64,000 nt of DNA from Shimia sp. (GTDB lineage Bacteria; Pseudomonadota; Alphaproteobacteria; Rhodobacterales; Rhodobacteraceae), in the NCBI GenBank assembly GCA_024224295.1, contig JAAENN010000275.1, forward strand, positions 1 through 64,000. Reading direction: 5' to 3'. Both the position numbers and the translations under genes were made by a program. This document shows, one piece after another, positions 35,248 to 43,825 of the stretch. A model generated the notes under the pieces. That model saw nothing but the letters and a program-made list of their open reading frames with translations. It did not search any database and was not told the origin of the DNA. Positions within the stretch are counted from its first letter, which is position 1. Every line of letters starts with the position of its first letter.

Positions 35248-36153
35248 TCATTTTTTGGGCAAAGTGGCCTGCGTTTGAGTTGTCAGGCTTTGACGGGCGG
35301 CCGCGCGAACCGCTTTGGTGAGTGGGGCAAGGGCGGGCGCCAAGAGGCGGCTGGACTGCCAGAATAAGGGCGTGTCGTAGGTGGTGTCTGGGATCAGCGG
35401 CACCAAGGCGCCGCTGGCCAGATGGGATCGCACCAGTGGCTCGGGGTTCATGCCCCAGCCAAGGCCCAACAGGCAGGCCTCGACAAAGCCGGTGGAGGAA
35501 GGCAAGCGGTGGCTAGGCGGTGTTGGCGTGACGCCCAGGTTTTCCGCCATCCACGTCTCTTGCAAGCGGTCCTTGGCGTCAAAGATCAGGATAGGGGCCG
35601 TTGCGATGGCCTCTGCGGTGACGCCGTGGGGGAAGCGTTGCTCCATATACGCAGGGCTGGCGGAAGGCACATAGCGCATTGGCCCTAATGGGGTGCTGTC
35701 GCAGCCTGCAATGGGAGCTTCGTGTGCGGTCACAGCGGCAACCACTTCGCCACGACGCAGCCAATCGGCCGAGAAATCCTGATCGTCGACCACCAGATCA
35801 AAAAGTAGATCGGGAACTTGGGCAGCGGCTTTGAGGAACCATGTGGCGAGGCTGTCAGCAGTGACAGCTATGCGTAGACGTGCAGTACGCGGGGCGAGTT
35901 TTGCAAGGTCGCGGGACAAGGCGCCTTCGAGCATACCGACCTGATCGAGGTGCGCAGCGAGGCGGCGGCCGGTTTCCGTGCCTTCGCAGGGCGTGCCGCG
36001 CAACACCAATGGCATACCGACGCGTTCTTCCAGTGCCTTCAGGCGTTGAGAGATGGCGGATTGGGTGACGCCCAGTTCCTGTGCTGCGCCATCAAAGCTG
36101 CCGGTGCGCAGGATCGCTGCGAGGGCGGCGAGATGGGCGTAGTCTAGAGTCAT
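35248..36153 (-). CDS. LysR-family regulator, ArgP/IciA type
   Basis: Transcription regulator of 301 residues. The N-terminal winged HTH reads LAALAAILRTGSFDGAAQELGVTQSAISQRLKALEERVG, matching the ArgP/LysG subgroup, with a C-terminal effector domain. The LysE/ArgO-type exporter gene lies divergently about 500 bp away, which is the classic ArgP-argO or LysG-lysE pairing; basic amino acids (lysine, arginine) are the expected effectors. Its ATG overlaps the stop of the 124-residue gene upstream. Confidence 0.9.
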   Translation of the reverse strand: MTLDYAHLAALAAILRTGSFDGAAQELGVTQSAISQRLKALEERVGMPLVLRGTPCEGTETGRRLAAHLDQVGMLEGALSRDLAKLAPRTARLRIAVTADSLATWFLKAAAQVPDLLFDLVVDDQDFSADWLRRGEVVAAVTAHEAPIAGCDSTPLGPMRYVPSASPAYMEQRFPHGVTAEAIATAPILIFDAKDRLQETWMAENLGVTPTPPSHRLPSSTGFVEACLLGLGWGMNPEPLVRSHLASGALVPLIPDTTYDTPLFWQSSRLLAPALAPLTKAVRAAARQSLTTQTQATLPKK

Positions 36154-36524
36154 TGTAGCTTGGCTGCGGTGCCGTGAGTAGGTCTGATCCGGTACTGATC
36201 CGGGTTTAGCGTTGAGGTGTCATGAGCCAGCGCCCAATCTTTGGCCTCATTTAGCGTCATGCCGAGGTTCACCGCCAACTTGTCCGCCAGCGCATAGGCG
36301 GAGCGGCTGGGATGCAGCTTGGTCAACAATGCGACGTGGCGCAGGCGGGCTTCTGGGAATTGGTCGAGACAATGCTTGATGTCGTCTTTTGGCAGCTGAA
36401 AATGGTGGGCTAGTGCGTTGTGCAAGAAGAGCGCATCATGGCCTGCTGCTTCCAGTCGACGGCAGTAATCCAAATTGCTTTCCCCTTTGGCGGGCGGCAG
36501 AGTTTTGTAGCTCGGAAGTGCCAT
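36150..36524 (-). CDS. Conserved hypothetical protein, 124 aa, upstream of the ArgP-like gene
   Basis: Not recognised. Soluble, no signal peptide or membrane span. The Shine-Dalgarno AGGA six bases before the ATG and an ATGA overlap with the downstream regulator gene support it as a real gene, co-transcribed with the regulator. The sequence is helical with a possible HTH-like stretch (LADKLAVNLGMTLNEAKDWALAHD). Whether it takes part in amino-acid export control is unknown. Confidence 0.7.
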   Translation of the reverse strand: MALPSYKTLPPAKGESNLDYCRRLEAAGHDALFLHNALAHHFQLPKDDIKHCLDQFPEARLRHVALLTKLHPSRSAYALADKLAVNLGMTLNEAKDWALAHDTSTLNPDQYRIRPTHGTAAKLQ

Positions 36525-36633
36525 AAGCTGTCCTAATGCGGTCTCAGATGTTTTAATTTGAGTAATTCACGCGCGGGCCGTAGTCAAACCGCAAGACAAA
36601 AGTGCAATGGATAACCGCTAGGGGCAAGACGAT
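36525..36633. promoter_or_regulatory. Divergent promoter region between the 124-aa gene/argP unit and lysE
   Basis: The 109-nt gap is AT-richer than its surroundings and must drive both directions. It is the expected binding place of the ArgP-like protein. I see no clear palindrome, and ArgP sites are known to be poorly conserved. Confidence 0.45.
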
Positions 36634-37251
36634 ATGGGCGAGACAGGCATTTGGGGGCCGGCATTGGCCGGGTTTGCGTTGGGGTTTTCGCTGATCATGG
36701 CGATAGGTGCGCAAAATGCCTTTGTTCTGCGACAAGGGCTGCGGGGTGAATATGTGCTACCGCTGGTGCTGACCTGCGCGGTGAGTGACGCCATTCTGAT
36801 CACGCTGGGCGTGGCAGGCTTTGGCGCGTTGATCGCGGCGAATCCGAGCATGATTGAGTGGGTTCGGTATGGTGGTGCGGCGTTTCTATTTGTTTATGGC
36901 GCGCTGAACTTCAAGGCTGCGGCGGCAGGCGGCGACGCCTTGCAGGACAAAGGACGTACGGCGGGAAGCTTTGGCGCGGCAGTGATGACCTGCGTGTTGC
37001 TGACTTGGGCCAATCCGCATGTGTATCTGGACACGGTAGTGCTTTTGGGTGGGATATCTGCACAATATGCGCCGGGCTGGGCCTTTGGCGCAGGTGCGGT
37101 CACGGCCAGCTTTGTGTTTTTCTTCTCTCTCGGCTTTGGCGCGAAACTGTTGCGGCCTTTCTTTGTCAATCCACGCTCATGGCAGATTTTGGATGTGCTG
37201 GTCGGGCTGACCATGTGGGCGATTGCCGCGAAATTGATCTGGGGGATGTGA
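36634..37251 (+). CDS. LysE/ArgO-family amino acid exporter
   Basis: Inner-membrane exporter of 205 residues with six hydrophobic spans. The LysE hallmark GFALGFSLIMAIGAQNAFVLRQG is present near the N-terminus, and WANPHVYLDTVVLLGG in the middle matches the ArgO/LysE (rather than RhtB) group. It would export lysine or arginine (or toxic analogues) under control of the nearby ArgP-like regulator. Confidence 0.92.
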   Translation: MGETGIWGPALAGFALGFSLIMAIGAQNAFVLRQGLRGEYVLPLVLTCAVSDAILITLGVAGFGALIAANPSMIEWVRYGGAAFLFVYGALNFKAAAAGGDALQDKGRTAGSFGAAVMTCVLLTWANPHVYLDTVVLLGGISAQYAPGWAFGAGAVTASFVFFFSLGFGAKLLRPFFVNPRSWQILDVLVGLTMWAIAAKLIWGM

Positions 37252-37338
37252 GCGGGCGCACATATGTTGTGAGGATACACCTGTTTTGTGCGGCAGGCGA
37301 ATGGCCATATCCTTCTGGTAGCAAGTCAGGAGGACGCC

Positions 37339-38283
37339 ATGAGTTGGAACCCAGCCTTAGAGCCAACATTGCCAGATGCCACCGCATTGGAGGCGATTGA
37401 GACGGTCATTGTGCCGCGATCGCGAGATTTGGGCGGATTTTCTGTGCGGCGGGCTTTGCCTGCGCCCAAACGGCAGATGGTGGGCCCATTCATTTTCTTT
37501 GATGAGGCGGGGCCGGCGGAGTTTTTGACCGGGCAGGGCATTGATGTGCGGCCACATCCCCATATCGGACTTGGGACGGTGACATATCTGTATCGCGGCG
37601 AGTTTGAGCATCGCGACAGCCTCGGTACACATCAGATGATTTACCCCGGTGAAGTGAACTGGATGGTGGCGGGCAATGGCGTGACCCATTCAGAGCGTAC
37701 ATCTGAAGCGACGCGTAAGGCGCCAAGCTCGCTTTTTGGCATTCAGACCTGGATTGCTTTGCCGGAAGAGCGCGAGGATGATCCGGCGTCGTTTGAGCAC
37801 CACGGTAAAGAGGCGCTTCCGTTTCTGGAAGGCGAAGGCAAAGAGGTGCGGCTGATCCTTGGGGATGCTTGGGGGGAGCGAGCGCCGGTAAGCATGCTGT
37901 CAGAGACGTTTTATGCCGATGTGGCCTTGCAGGCAGGAGCAAAGCTGCCGATGCCGGACAATCACGAGGATCGTGGGCTTTATGTTGTGGAAGGCGCCGT
38001 GGAGATTGCTGGGGATGTGTTTGAGCCCGGGCGCATGGTGGTGTTTCGGCCTGGCGATGCGATCACGGTGACGGCGGGACCACAGGGCGCGCGGCTGATG
38101 GCGCTGGGCGGGGCGACCATGAATGGGCCGCGATACATTTCCTGGAACTTTGTGAGCTCCAGTATGGAGAAGATTCAAGCCGCCAAGGCCGATTGGGCGG
38201 CGGGAGATTGGGCCGATGGGCGGTTTCAGCTGCCGCCGGGGGATGATCTCGAGTTTATTGCTTTGCCAGATCGGGTGCGGTGA
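37339..38283 (+). CDS. Pirin-family protein
   Basis: Bicupin protein, 314 residues from ATG 37339, which has a strong Shine-Dalgarno (CAGGAGGACGCC). Pirin marks: FIFFDEAGPAEF, RPHPHIGLGTVTYLYRGEFEHRDSLG with three metal-binding histidines, and QMIYPGEVNWMVAGNGVTHSE. Bacterial pirins can be quercetinases or regulators of metabolic enzymes; nothing in the context decides. Confidence 0.92.
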   Translation: MSWNPALEPTLPDATALEAIETVIVPRSRDLGGFSVRRALPAPKRQMVGPFIFFDEAGPAEFLTGQGIDVRPHPHIGLGTVTYLYRGEFEHRDSLGTHQMIYPGEVNWMVAGNGVTHSERTSEATRKAPSSLFGIQTWIALPEEREDDPASFEHHGKEALPFLEGEGKEVRLILGDAWGERAPVSMLSETFYADVALQAGAKLPMPDNHEDRGLYVVEGAVEIAGDVFEPGRMVVFRPGDAITVTAGPQGARLMALGGATMNGPRYISWNFVSSSMEKIQAAKADWAAGDWADGRFQLPPGDDLEFIALPDRVR

Positions 38284-38354
38284 CGCGGCGACAAAGTTTT
38301 GCTTAACAGGTTTCCTACCTCGACACTGTCGCTACGTCATGTCTATGTGGCGGC

Positions 38355-39260
38355 ATGACGGATGAAAGTGCCTCTTCCCCTGTGATGGGTGTGTTTTGGA
38401 TGCTGGTCACGGGCTTGTGCTTTGTGGCCGTGACCGCGCTTGTGAAAATGGTGGGCACGCGGCTTCCGGCATCAGAGACGGCGTTTTTAAGATACGCGCT
38501 GGGCATTGTGTTTCTGATCCCGATGATCAAGCCGATCTTGGAAGCGAAACTTACCAAGCAGCAGATCGGGCTATTCACGCTACGCGGGGTGCTGCACACT
38601 GGCGCAGTGGTGGCGTGGTTTTTTGCCATGGCGCGTATTCCCATCGCGGAAGTCACTGCGATGAATTACCTGTCGCCGGTTTATGTCACGATTGGCGCGG
38701 CGCTGTTCCTTGGCGAAAAGCTGGCGTTTCGACGGATTGCAGCGGTGATTGTGGCCTTGATCGGTGTGACGATCATTTTGCGACCGGGCTTTCGAGAGTT
38801 GAGCCCGGGGCATTTTGCGATGCTGTTTACGGCGTTGGGCTTTGCTGGCGGGTATTTGATTGCCAAGATGCTCAGTGCTGAGCTCAGCCCGACGGTCGTC
38901 GTCGGTATGTTATCGGTGACAGTGACCATCGGGTTGGCACCGTTGGCTTTGTCAGTTTGGGTCACGCCGACCCTTGATGAGTTGGTGATCCTGTTTGGCG
39001 TGGCCTGTTTTGCGACGGCGGGGCATTACACGATGACGCTTGCGTTTAAGGCGGCGCCGGTGACGGTGACGCAGCCGGTAAGTTTCTTGCAGATGGTCTG
39101 GGCGGTGCTGCTGGGCTGGATTGGGTTTGGTGAGCAGCCCGATGTCTGGGTGCTGGTGGGCGCACTGATCATCATTGGCGCAATTAGTTTTATCACCTGG
39201 CGTGAGGCGATGCTGAAACGGCGGCAGATCACGCCGTTGGTGGGGCAAACGAAACTGTAA
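38355..39260 (+). CDS. EamA/DMT-family transporter (drug/metabolite exporter)
   Basis: Integral membrane protein, 301 residues with ten hydrophobic spans arranged as two EamA repeats (residues about 10-140 and 155-285). Motifs: MARIPIAEVTAMNYLSPVYV and KAAPVTVTQPVSFLQMVWA. The transported compound is unknown. A hairpin terminator follows its stop. Confidence 0.9.
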   Translation: MTDESASSPVMGVFWMLVTGLCFVAVTALVKMVGTRLPASETAFLRYALGIVFLIPMIKPILEAKLTKQQIGLFTLRGVLHTGAVVAWFFAMARIPIAEVTAMNYLSPVYVTIGAALFLGEKLAFRRIAAVIVALIGVTIILRPGFRELSPGHFAMLFTALGFAGGYLIAKMLSAELSPTVVVGMLSVTVTIGLAPLALSVWVTPTLDELVILFGVACFATAGHYTMTLAFKAAPVTVTQPVSFLQMVWAVLLGWIGFGEQPDVWVLVGALIIIGAISFITWREAMLKRRQITPLVGQTKL

Positions 39261-39266
39261 TGTCCT

Positions 39267-39292
39267 AAGGCGACATCTTCCGTGTCGCCTTT
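39267..39292 (+). terminator. Hairpin terminator after the EamA transporter gene
   Basis: AAGGCGACA (39267-39275) pairs perfectly with TGTCGCCTT (39283-39291) around a 7-nt loop. The T run is short (TTTG), so it may be a weak or Rho-assisted terminator. It precedes betC by 60 nt. Confidence 0.65.
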
Positions 39293-39354
39293 GTGATTGT
39301 CAGCAATTCATGTCCGCCTCTAAGGTTTGCCAAACAGCCCCAAGGAATGCCGTC

Positions 39355-40863
39355 ATGTCCCGACCCAACATTTTGATTTTCATGGTGGACCAGCTCAACG
39401 GTACTCTTTTTCCAGACGGGCCTGCGGAATGGTTGCATGCGCCAAACCTGAAGAAGCTGGCGGCGCGGTCGACGCGGTTTCAGAACGCTTATACTGCCAG
39501 CCCGCTTTGTGCGCCGGGACGGGCGGCGTTTATGTCGGGTCAGTTGCCCAGCGGCACGGGTGTCTATGACAATGCTGCGGAGTTTGCCTCCTCCATTCCT
39601 ACCTATGCGCACCACCTTCGGCGGGCGGGCTATCAGACCTGTTTGTCCGGCAAGATGCACTTTGTCGGGCCGGATCAATTGCATGGGTTTGAGGAGCGCT
39701 TGACGACAGACATCTACCCACCAGATTTCGGTTGGACGCCGGATTACCGCAAGCCGGGAGAGCGCATTGAGTGGTGGTACCACAATATGGGCAGCGTGAC
39801 CGGCGCAGGAGTGGCTGAGATTTCCAATCAGATGGAGTACGACGACGAGGTTGCGTATCACGCCACCCGGAAAGTTTATGATCTGGCGCGGGGGCAGGAC
39901 GCACGTCCGTGGTGCCTTACCGTAAGCTTCACCCATCCGCATGATCCCTATGTGGCACGCAAGAAATACTGGGATCTTTATGAGGACTGCGACCACCTGT
40001 TGCCGGAGGTGGGGGCCATTCCGTATGAGGAACAGGACGCGCATTCCAGGCGCATTTTTGACGCCAATGACTGGCGCAGTTTTGACATCACAGAAGAGGA
40101 CATTCGCCGTTCCCGTCGCGCGTATTTTGCAAACATCAGCTATCTGGATGACAAGATCGGCGAAGTGATGGAGGCATTGGAAGCCACGCGACAAGAGGCG
40201 GTGATCCTGTTTGTCAGCGACCATGGTGATATGCTGGGCGAGCGGGGTTTGTGGTTCAAGATGAGTTTTTATGAAGGGTCCAGTCGCGTGCCGATGATGG
40301 TGACGGCGCCGAATATGAAGCCTGGATTGGTGACCACGCCGGTGAGCAATATTGATGTGTGTCCAACGCTCTGTGAACTGGCGGGAGTGAGCATGGAGGA
40401 GGTCATGCCCTGGACGACGGGCGAAAGTCTTGTGCATCTGGGGCAAGGCGGGCAGCGCGACACACCGGTGGCGATGGAATATGCGGCGGAAGCGTCTTAC
40501 GCGCCGATGGTGTCTTTGCGTTATGGCAAGTGGAAGTACAACCGCTGTGCGCTCGACCCGGATCAGCTGTTTGATCTTGAAGCAGATCCCCATGAGATGA
40601 CCAATCTGGCGGAGGAACCTGCGCATCTGGGCACGGTGCAGAGTTTGCGCGCCAAATCCGAGGCCCGTTGGGATTTGGCCGCCTTTGATGCGGCTGTGCG
40701 GGAAAGTCAGGCGCGGCGTTGGGTGGTTTATGAAGCCTTGCGGGAGGGCGGGTATTTTCCGTGGGATTATCAGCCATTGCAGAAAGCTTCAGAGCGCTAC
40801 ATGCGTAACCACATGGACCTGAATGTAGTGGAGGAAAATCAACGCTTTCCGCGTGGGGAATAG
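39355..40863 (+). CDS. betC: Choline-sulfatase BetC
   Basis: Hydrolyses choline-O-sulfate to choline and sulfate, 502 residues from ATG 39355 (MSRPNILIFMVDQLNG), with AAGGA eight bases upstream. The sulfatase motif CAPGRAAFMSG places the formylglycine-forming cysteine at residue 52; metal ligands are in MVDQLNG and VSDHGDMLGERGLW. The C-terminal choline-sulfatase extension (ARRWVVYEALREGGYFPWDYQP...SERYMRN) is present. No signal peptide, so it acts in the cytoplasm. It feeds the choline oxidation genes betB/betA downstream. Confidence 0.95.
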   Translation: MSRPNILIFMVDQLNGTLFPDGPAEWLHAPNLKKLAARSTRFQNAYTASPLCAPGRAAFMSGQLPSGTGVYDNAAEFASSIPTYAHHLRRAGYQTCLSGKMHFVGPDQLHGFEERLTTDIYPPDFGWTPDYRKPGERIEWWYHNMGSVTGAGVAEISNQMEYDDEVAYHATRKVYDLARGQDARPWCLTVSFTHPHDPYVARKKYWDLYEDCDHLLPEVGAIPYEEQDAHSRRIFDANDWRSFDITEEDIRRSRRAYFANISYLDDKIGEVMEALEATRQEAVILFVSDHGDMLGERGLWFKMSFYEGSSRVPMMVTAPNMKPGLVTTPVSNIDVCPTLCELAGVSMEEVMPWTTGESLVHLGQGGQRDTPVAMEYAAEASYAPMVSLRYGKWKYNRCALDPDQLFDLEADPHEMTNLAEEPAHLGTVQSLRAKSEARWDLAAFDAAVRESQARRWVVYEALREGGYFPWDYQPLQKASERYMRNHMDLNVVEENQRFPRGE

Positions 40864-40935
40864 ATCGCCACACGTAGGAGTAGATTGTTAAGGCTTATCC
40901 CCCTAGGCTGCGCCAAAGGCGAAGGGGACAGGTTT

Positions 40936-41592
40936 ATGCTTTTGAAAACACTAAAGATGGCAAGTGTGGGCATCGCGTTGGCAAGTGCGTCACAGGCGCA
41001 AATGTTTATTGATAGTGGGACAGCAAGTGGCACCTACGGGGAGCCGATTGAGGATGTGGCGTTGCTGCAGGGCTGTATCTTTGAACAGGAGGTGCCAAGC
41101 TGTGAGTTGTCCAGCAATGGTTTCAGCTATTACGTCAGTTGGGATGAGCCTACGCCGAGCTACATTGTGGAGGCATTGGGGACACTTTATGTGAGTGCGC
41201 CGATTTGGCTGCGGGCTGATATTGTGAATATGGGAGATATCTCTGCGGAGCTGGCTGTGCATGCCATGCGGCTTGACCCATCTTTAGACCCTTACGCGGA
41301 CATCCGTGCCAACTTGCAAGGGGATTGGGTGTTTGCGGCTGATCCGGCTTACACCTCAAGTGTTTGGGGGGATCGGGTGACTGAGAAGGTCAATGGGGAG
41401 TACTCTTCCGAGTACAAGCTGCAGCTGGCGGATAGTTGTGAGAAATCAAACGGGCAGGGGCCGGTGATGATTGCGCACATCAATCCGTGGGATGAGCCAC
41501 CCTGCATGATCATTGAAGCGGTCACAGCGGATAAGATGATCATGCAATTGGCTGGAGGTGATGGCACGTTGCTCAAATACGTGCGGCCGTAA
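40936..41592 (+). CDS. Exported hypothetical protein, 218 aa, between betC and betI
   Basis: Not recognised. The N-terminus (MLLKTLKMASVGIALASASQAQ) is a signal peptide with a likely cleavage after QAQ or SQA. The mature part is acidic with four spaced cysteines (CIFEQEVPSC, ADSCEKS, PPCMII) that could form disulfides in the periplasm. The ATG at 40936 is preferred over 40885 because it puts the signal peptide at the start; the upstream AGGGGACAG is a fair Shine-Dalgarno. It is convergent with betI (5-nt gap). No link to choline metabolism is proven. Confidence 0.72.
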   Translation: MLLKTLKMASVGIALASASQAQMFIDSGTASGTYGEPIEDVALLQGCIFEQEVPSCELSSNGFSYYVSWDEPTPSYIVEALGTLYVSAPIWLRADIVNMGDISAELAVHAMRLDPSLDPYADIRANLQGDWVFAADPAYTSSVWGDRVTEKVNGEYSSEYKLQLADSCEKSNGQGPVMIAHINPWDEPPCMIIEAVTADKMIMQLAGGDGTLLKYVRP

Positions 41593-41597
41593 CGGGA

Positions 41598-42182
41598 TCA
41601 GCTTTCAGACTTCAGCATGAGGTCCGCCACTTCGCGGGCCTCTTTGCGTGCCTGAGCCGGGTTGAGAGGTGCGCTTGATTGCGCGGCCTCAAGCCAAACG
41701 CCGTCCATATAGCATTGAAGTGCTTCTCGTAGCGTTTCACGCCGGTCGTCAGAGACAAGTGCACGCAGCTCTGCGCGGAAGTGCGCATTCACGCGTGCGC
41801 GGTTGATGCGGTGCAGACGTTGCAGGCTTTCAGCATACGGGGCGTTGGCCCAGAATTGTATCCAGATTGAGCATTGCTCATTGGTGAACAGACGGTCCGA
41901 AAAATTGGCGTCAAGTACCGCCATGAGCCTGTCATGTGGGGTTTTGGCAGTGGAATAGCGCTCCAGCATGGCTTGTTTCAGCAAGGTTAGAAGGCGGCGC
42001 ATGGTCGCCTCCATCAGCTTTTCCTTGGAACCAAAATAATAGTTGATCGAGGCGGCGGAGGCGCCGGCTTCAGCTGCGATTTCTGCCATGGTGACAACGG
42101 CATAGCCGCGCTTATGCACAGCCGTGATGGTGGCGTTGATTAACTCTTCATGACGGATATCGCGGATACGTGTACGGCCCAT
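41598..42182 (-). CDS. betI: TetR-family choline-responsive repressor BetI
   Basis: Repressor of the choline oxidation genes, 194 residues. N-terminal HTH: AVVTMAEIAAEAGASAASINYYFGSKEKLMEATMRRLL, matching BetI, with the start region RRxELIxATI-like (RHEELINATITAVHKRGY). Divergent from betB with a 22-bp inverted repeat in the 157-nt gap. Choline is the usual effector. Length agrees with BetI (about 195). Confidence 0.93.
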   Translation of the reverse strand: MGRTRIRDIRHEELINATITAVHKRGYAVVTMAEIAAEAGASAASINYYFGSKEKLMEATMRRLLTLLKQAMLERYSTAKTPHDRLMAVLDANFSDRLFTNEQCSIWIQFWANAPYAESLQRLHRINRARVNAHFRAELRALVSDDRRETLREALQCYMDGVWLEAAQSSAPLNPAQARKEAREVADLMLKSES

Positions 42183-42235
42183 GGCGCCACTTTAGCGAGA
42201 TCGCGAGGAGGGGCAATGTTGTTGTATCAATAAAA

Positions 42236-42257
42236 TTTTTAAATGGTCATTTAAAAA
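42236..42257. promoter_or_regulatory. Probable BetI operator, 22-bp inverted repeat
   Basis: TTTTTAAATG and CATTTAAAAA, exact reverse complements, flank a central GT. The AT-rich palindrome lies between the divergent betI and betB genes, where a BetI dimer pair would repress both. It probably overlaps the -10 region of one promoter. Seen directly; assignment to BetI is by position. Confidence 0.75.
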
Positions 42258-42339
42258 ATAGACCTGTGGTGCTAGTTTGTCCGATAGATTGAGAATCCGT
42301 GGCCCCTTGAATGTGGCCAGCACATGAGAGGAACGCGCG

Positions 42340-43791
42340 ATGCAGCTGCAACCGACGGCCAGCCATTTCATCAACGGGGCCTATGTAGAGGACACATCCG
42401 GTGCGCCGATCGAGATTTTCTATCCTGCGACGGGCCAGGTGATCGGCACCGTACATGCAGCGACGCCAGCGATCCTCGATCAGGCGCTTGAGGGTGCAAA
42501 AGCGGGCCAAAAAGTTTGGGCTGCGATGACGGGGCGGGAGCGTGGCCGAATTATGAGTCGTGCAGCAGCGATGATCATGGAGCGCAACCATGAGCTTTCG
42601 GTGCTGGAAACATATGACACCGGCAAGCCATTTCAGGAGACAATCGCGGTGGATGCCACCTCTGGTGCGGATGCGTTGGAGTATTTTGGCGGCTTGGCGG
42701 GCAGCTTGACCGGAGAGCATATCCCGCTGGGTGAAGATTGGGTTTATACCGTACGCGAACCGCTTGGTGTGTGCGTTGGCATTGGAGCTTGGAACTATCC
42801 GACGCAGATCGCCTGCTGGAAAGGCGCCCCGGCGCTGGCATGCGGCAATGCGATGGTGTTCAAACCGTCGGAAACCACGCCAATGTGCGCCTTGAAAGTA
42901 GCGGAAATTCTGCATGAGGCCGGTGTGCCTGCGGGTGTTTACAACGTCATCCAGGGTTTGGGCGAGGTCGGCGCAGCGCTGGTCAATGATCCGCGTGTGG
43001 ACAAGGTGAGCCTGACCGGCTCTGTCCCGACCGGCAAGAAAGTCTATGCGGCGGCGGCCAGCCATATGAAGCATGTAACCATGGAGCTGGGCGGAAAATC
43101 TCCACTGATTATCTTTGATGACGCGGATGTTGAAAACGCCGTGGGCGGTGCCATTTTGGGCAACTTCTACAGCTCCGGTCAGGTCTGCTCCAACGGCACG
43201 CGTGTGTTTGTGCAGAAGGGCATCAAAGAGAAGTTCCTTGCCCGTCTGGCGGAACGTCTGGGCACCGCAGTGATTGGGGATCCCTTGGATGAGGCAACCA
43301 GCTTTGGGCCAATGGTCAGCGCGCGCCAGATGGACATCGTGTTGGGCTATATGGCCAAGGGTGTCGAGGAAGGCGCGCGGCTGGTGTATGGCGGCAAGCG
43401 ACTGGAGCGCGACGGCTTCTTCCTGGAGCCGACCGTTTTTGCTGACGTGACAGATGACATGACCATCGCGCGGGAAGAGATTTTTGGCCCCGTTATGTCG
43501 GTACTGGACTTTGACACCGAGGAAGAGGTGATCGCGCGCGCCAATGACACCGAATTTGGCCTGTCTGCTGGTGTGTTTACGTCTGACCTGTCTCGAGGGC
43601 ACCGTGTGATTGGGCAGTTGGAGGCAGGCAGCTGTTTCATCAACTCCTACAATGACGCGCCGGTCGAGGCGCCGTTTGGCGGGGTGAAGAACTCCGGTGT
43701 GGGGCGTGAAAACTCCAAAGAAGCGATCAACCACTACAGCCAGGTGAAGTCGGTTTACGTACGTATGGGCGTCGTGGAAGCGCCCTACTAA
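42340..43791 (+). CDS. betB: Betaine aldehyde dehydrogenase BetB
   Basis: Oxidises betaine aldehyde to glycine betaine with NAD(P)+, 483 residues. ALDH motifs: [42 protein letters not shown], catalytic glutamate in MELGGKSPL and catalytic cysteine in [13 protein letters not shown]. Length and the start [14 protein letters not shown] are standard for BetB. It starts the betBA operon and is followed by betA after 34 nt. Confidence 0.97.
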   Translation: MQLQPTASHFINGAYVEDTSGAPIEIFYPATGQVIGTVHAATPAILDQALEGAKAGQKVWAAMTGRERGRIMSRAAAMIMERNHELSVLETYDTGKPFQETIAVDATSGADALEYFGGLAGSLTGEHIPLGEDWVYTVREPLGVCVGIGAWNYPTQIACWKGAPALACGNAMVFKPSETTPMCALKVAEILHEAGVPAGVYNVIQGLGEVGAALVNDPRVDKVSLTGSVPTGKKVYAAAASHMKHVTMELGGKSPLIIFDDADVENAVGGAILGNFYSSGQVCSNGTRVFVQKGIKEKFLARLAERLGTAVIGDPLDEATSFGPMVSARQMDIVLGYMAKGVEEGARLVYGGKRLERDGFFLEPTVFADVTDDMTIAREEIFGPVMSVLDFDTEEEVIARANDTEFGLSAGVFTSDLSRGHRVIGQLEAGSCFINSYNDAPVEAPFGGVKNSGVGRENSKEAINHYSQVKSVYVRMGVVEAPY

Positions 43792-43825
43792 TCCTCCCTT
43801 TGACGGCTCTGTCAGGAAGAACAAG

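Noticed and set aside
39265-40626. Long open frame of 453 codons on the minus strand opposite betC
   Set aside because: BetC on the plus strand has all catalytic motifs. The antisense product is His/Arg-rich with no domain and no ribosome site, a codon-bias shadow of a GC-rich gene.
42247-43824. 525-codon open frame on the minus strand opposite betB
   Set aside because: It covers an unmistakable BetB gene and the betI-betB operator; the translated protein lacks any recognisable fold.
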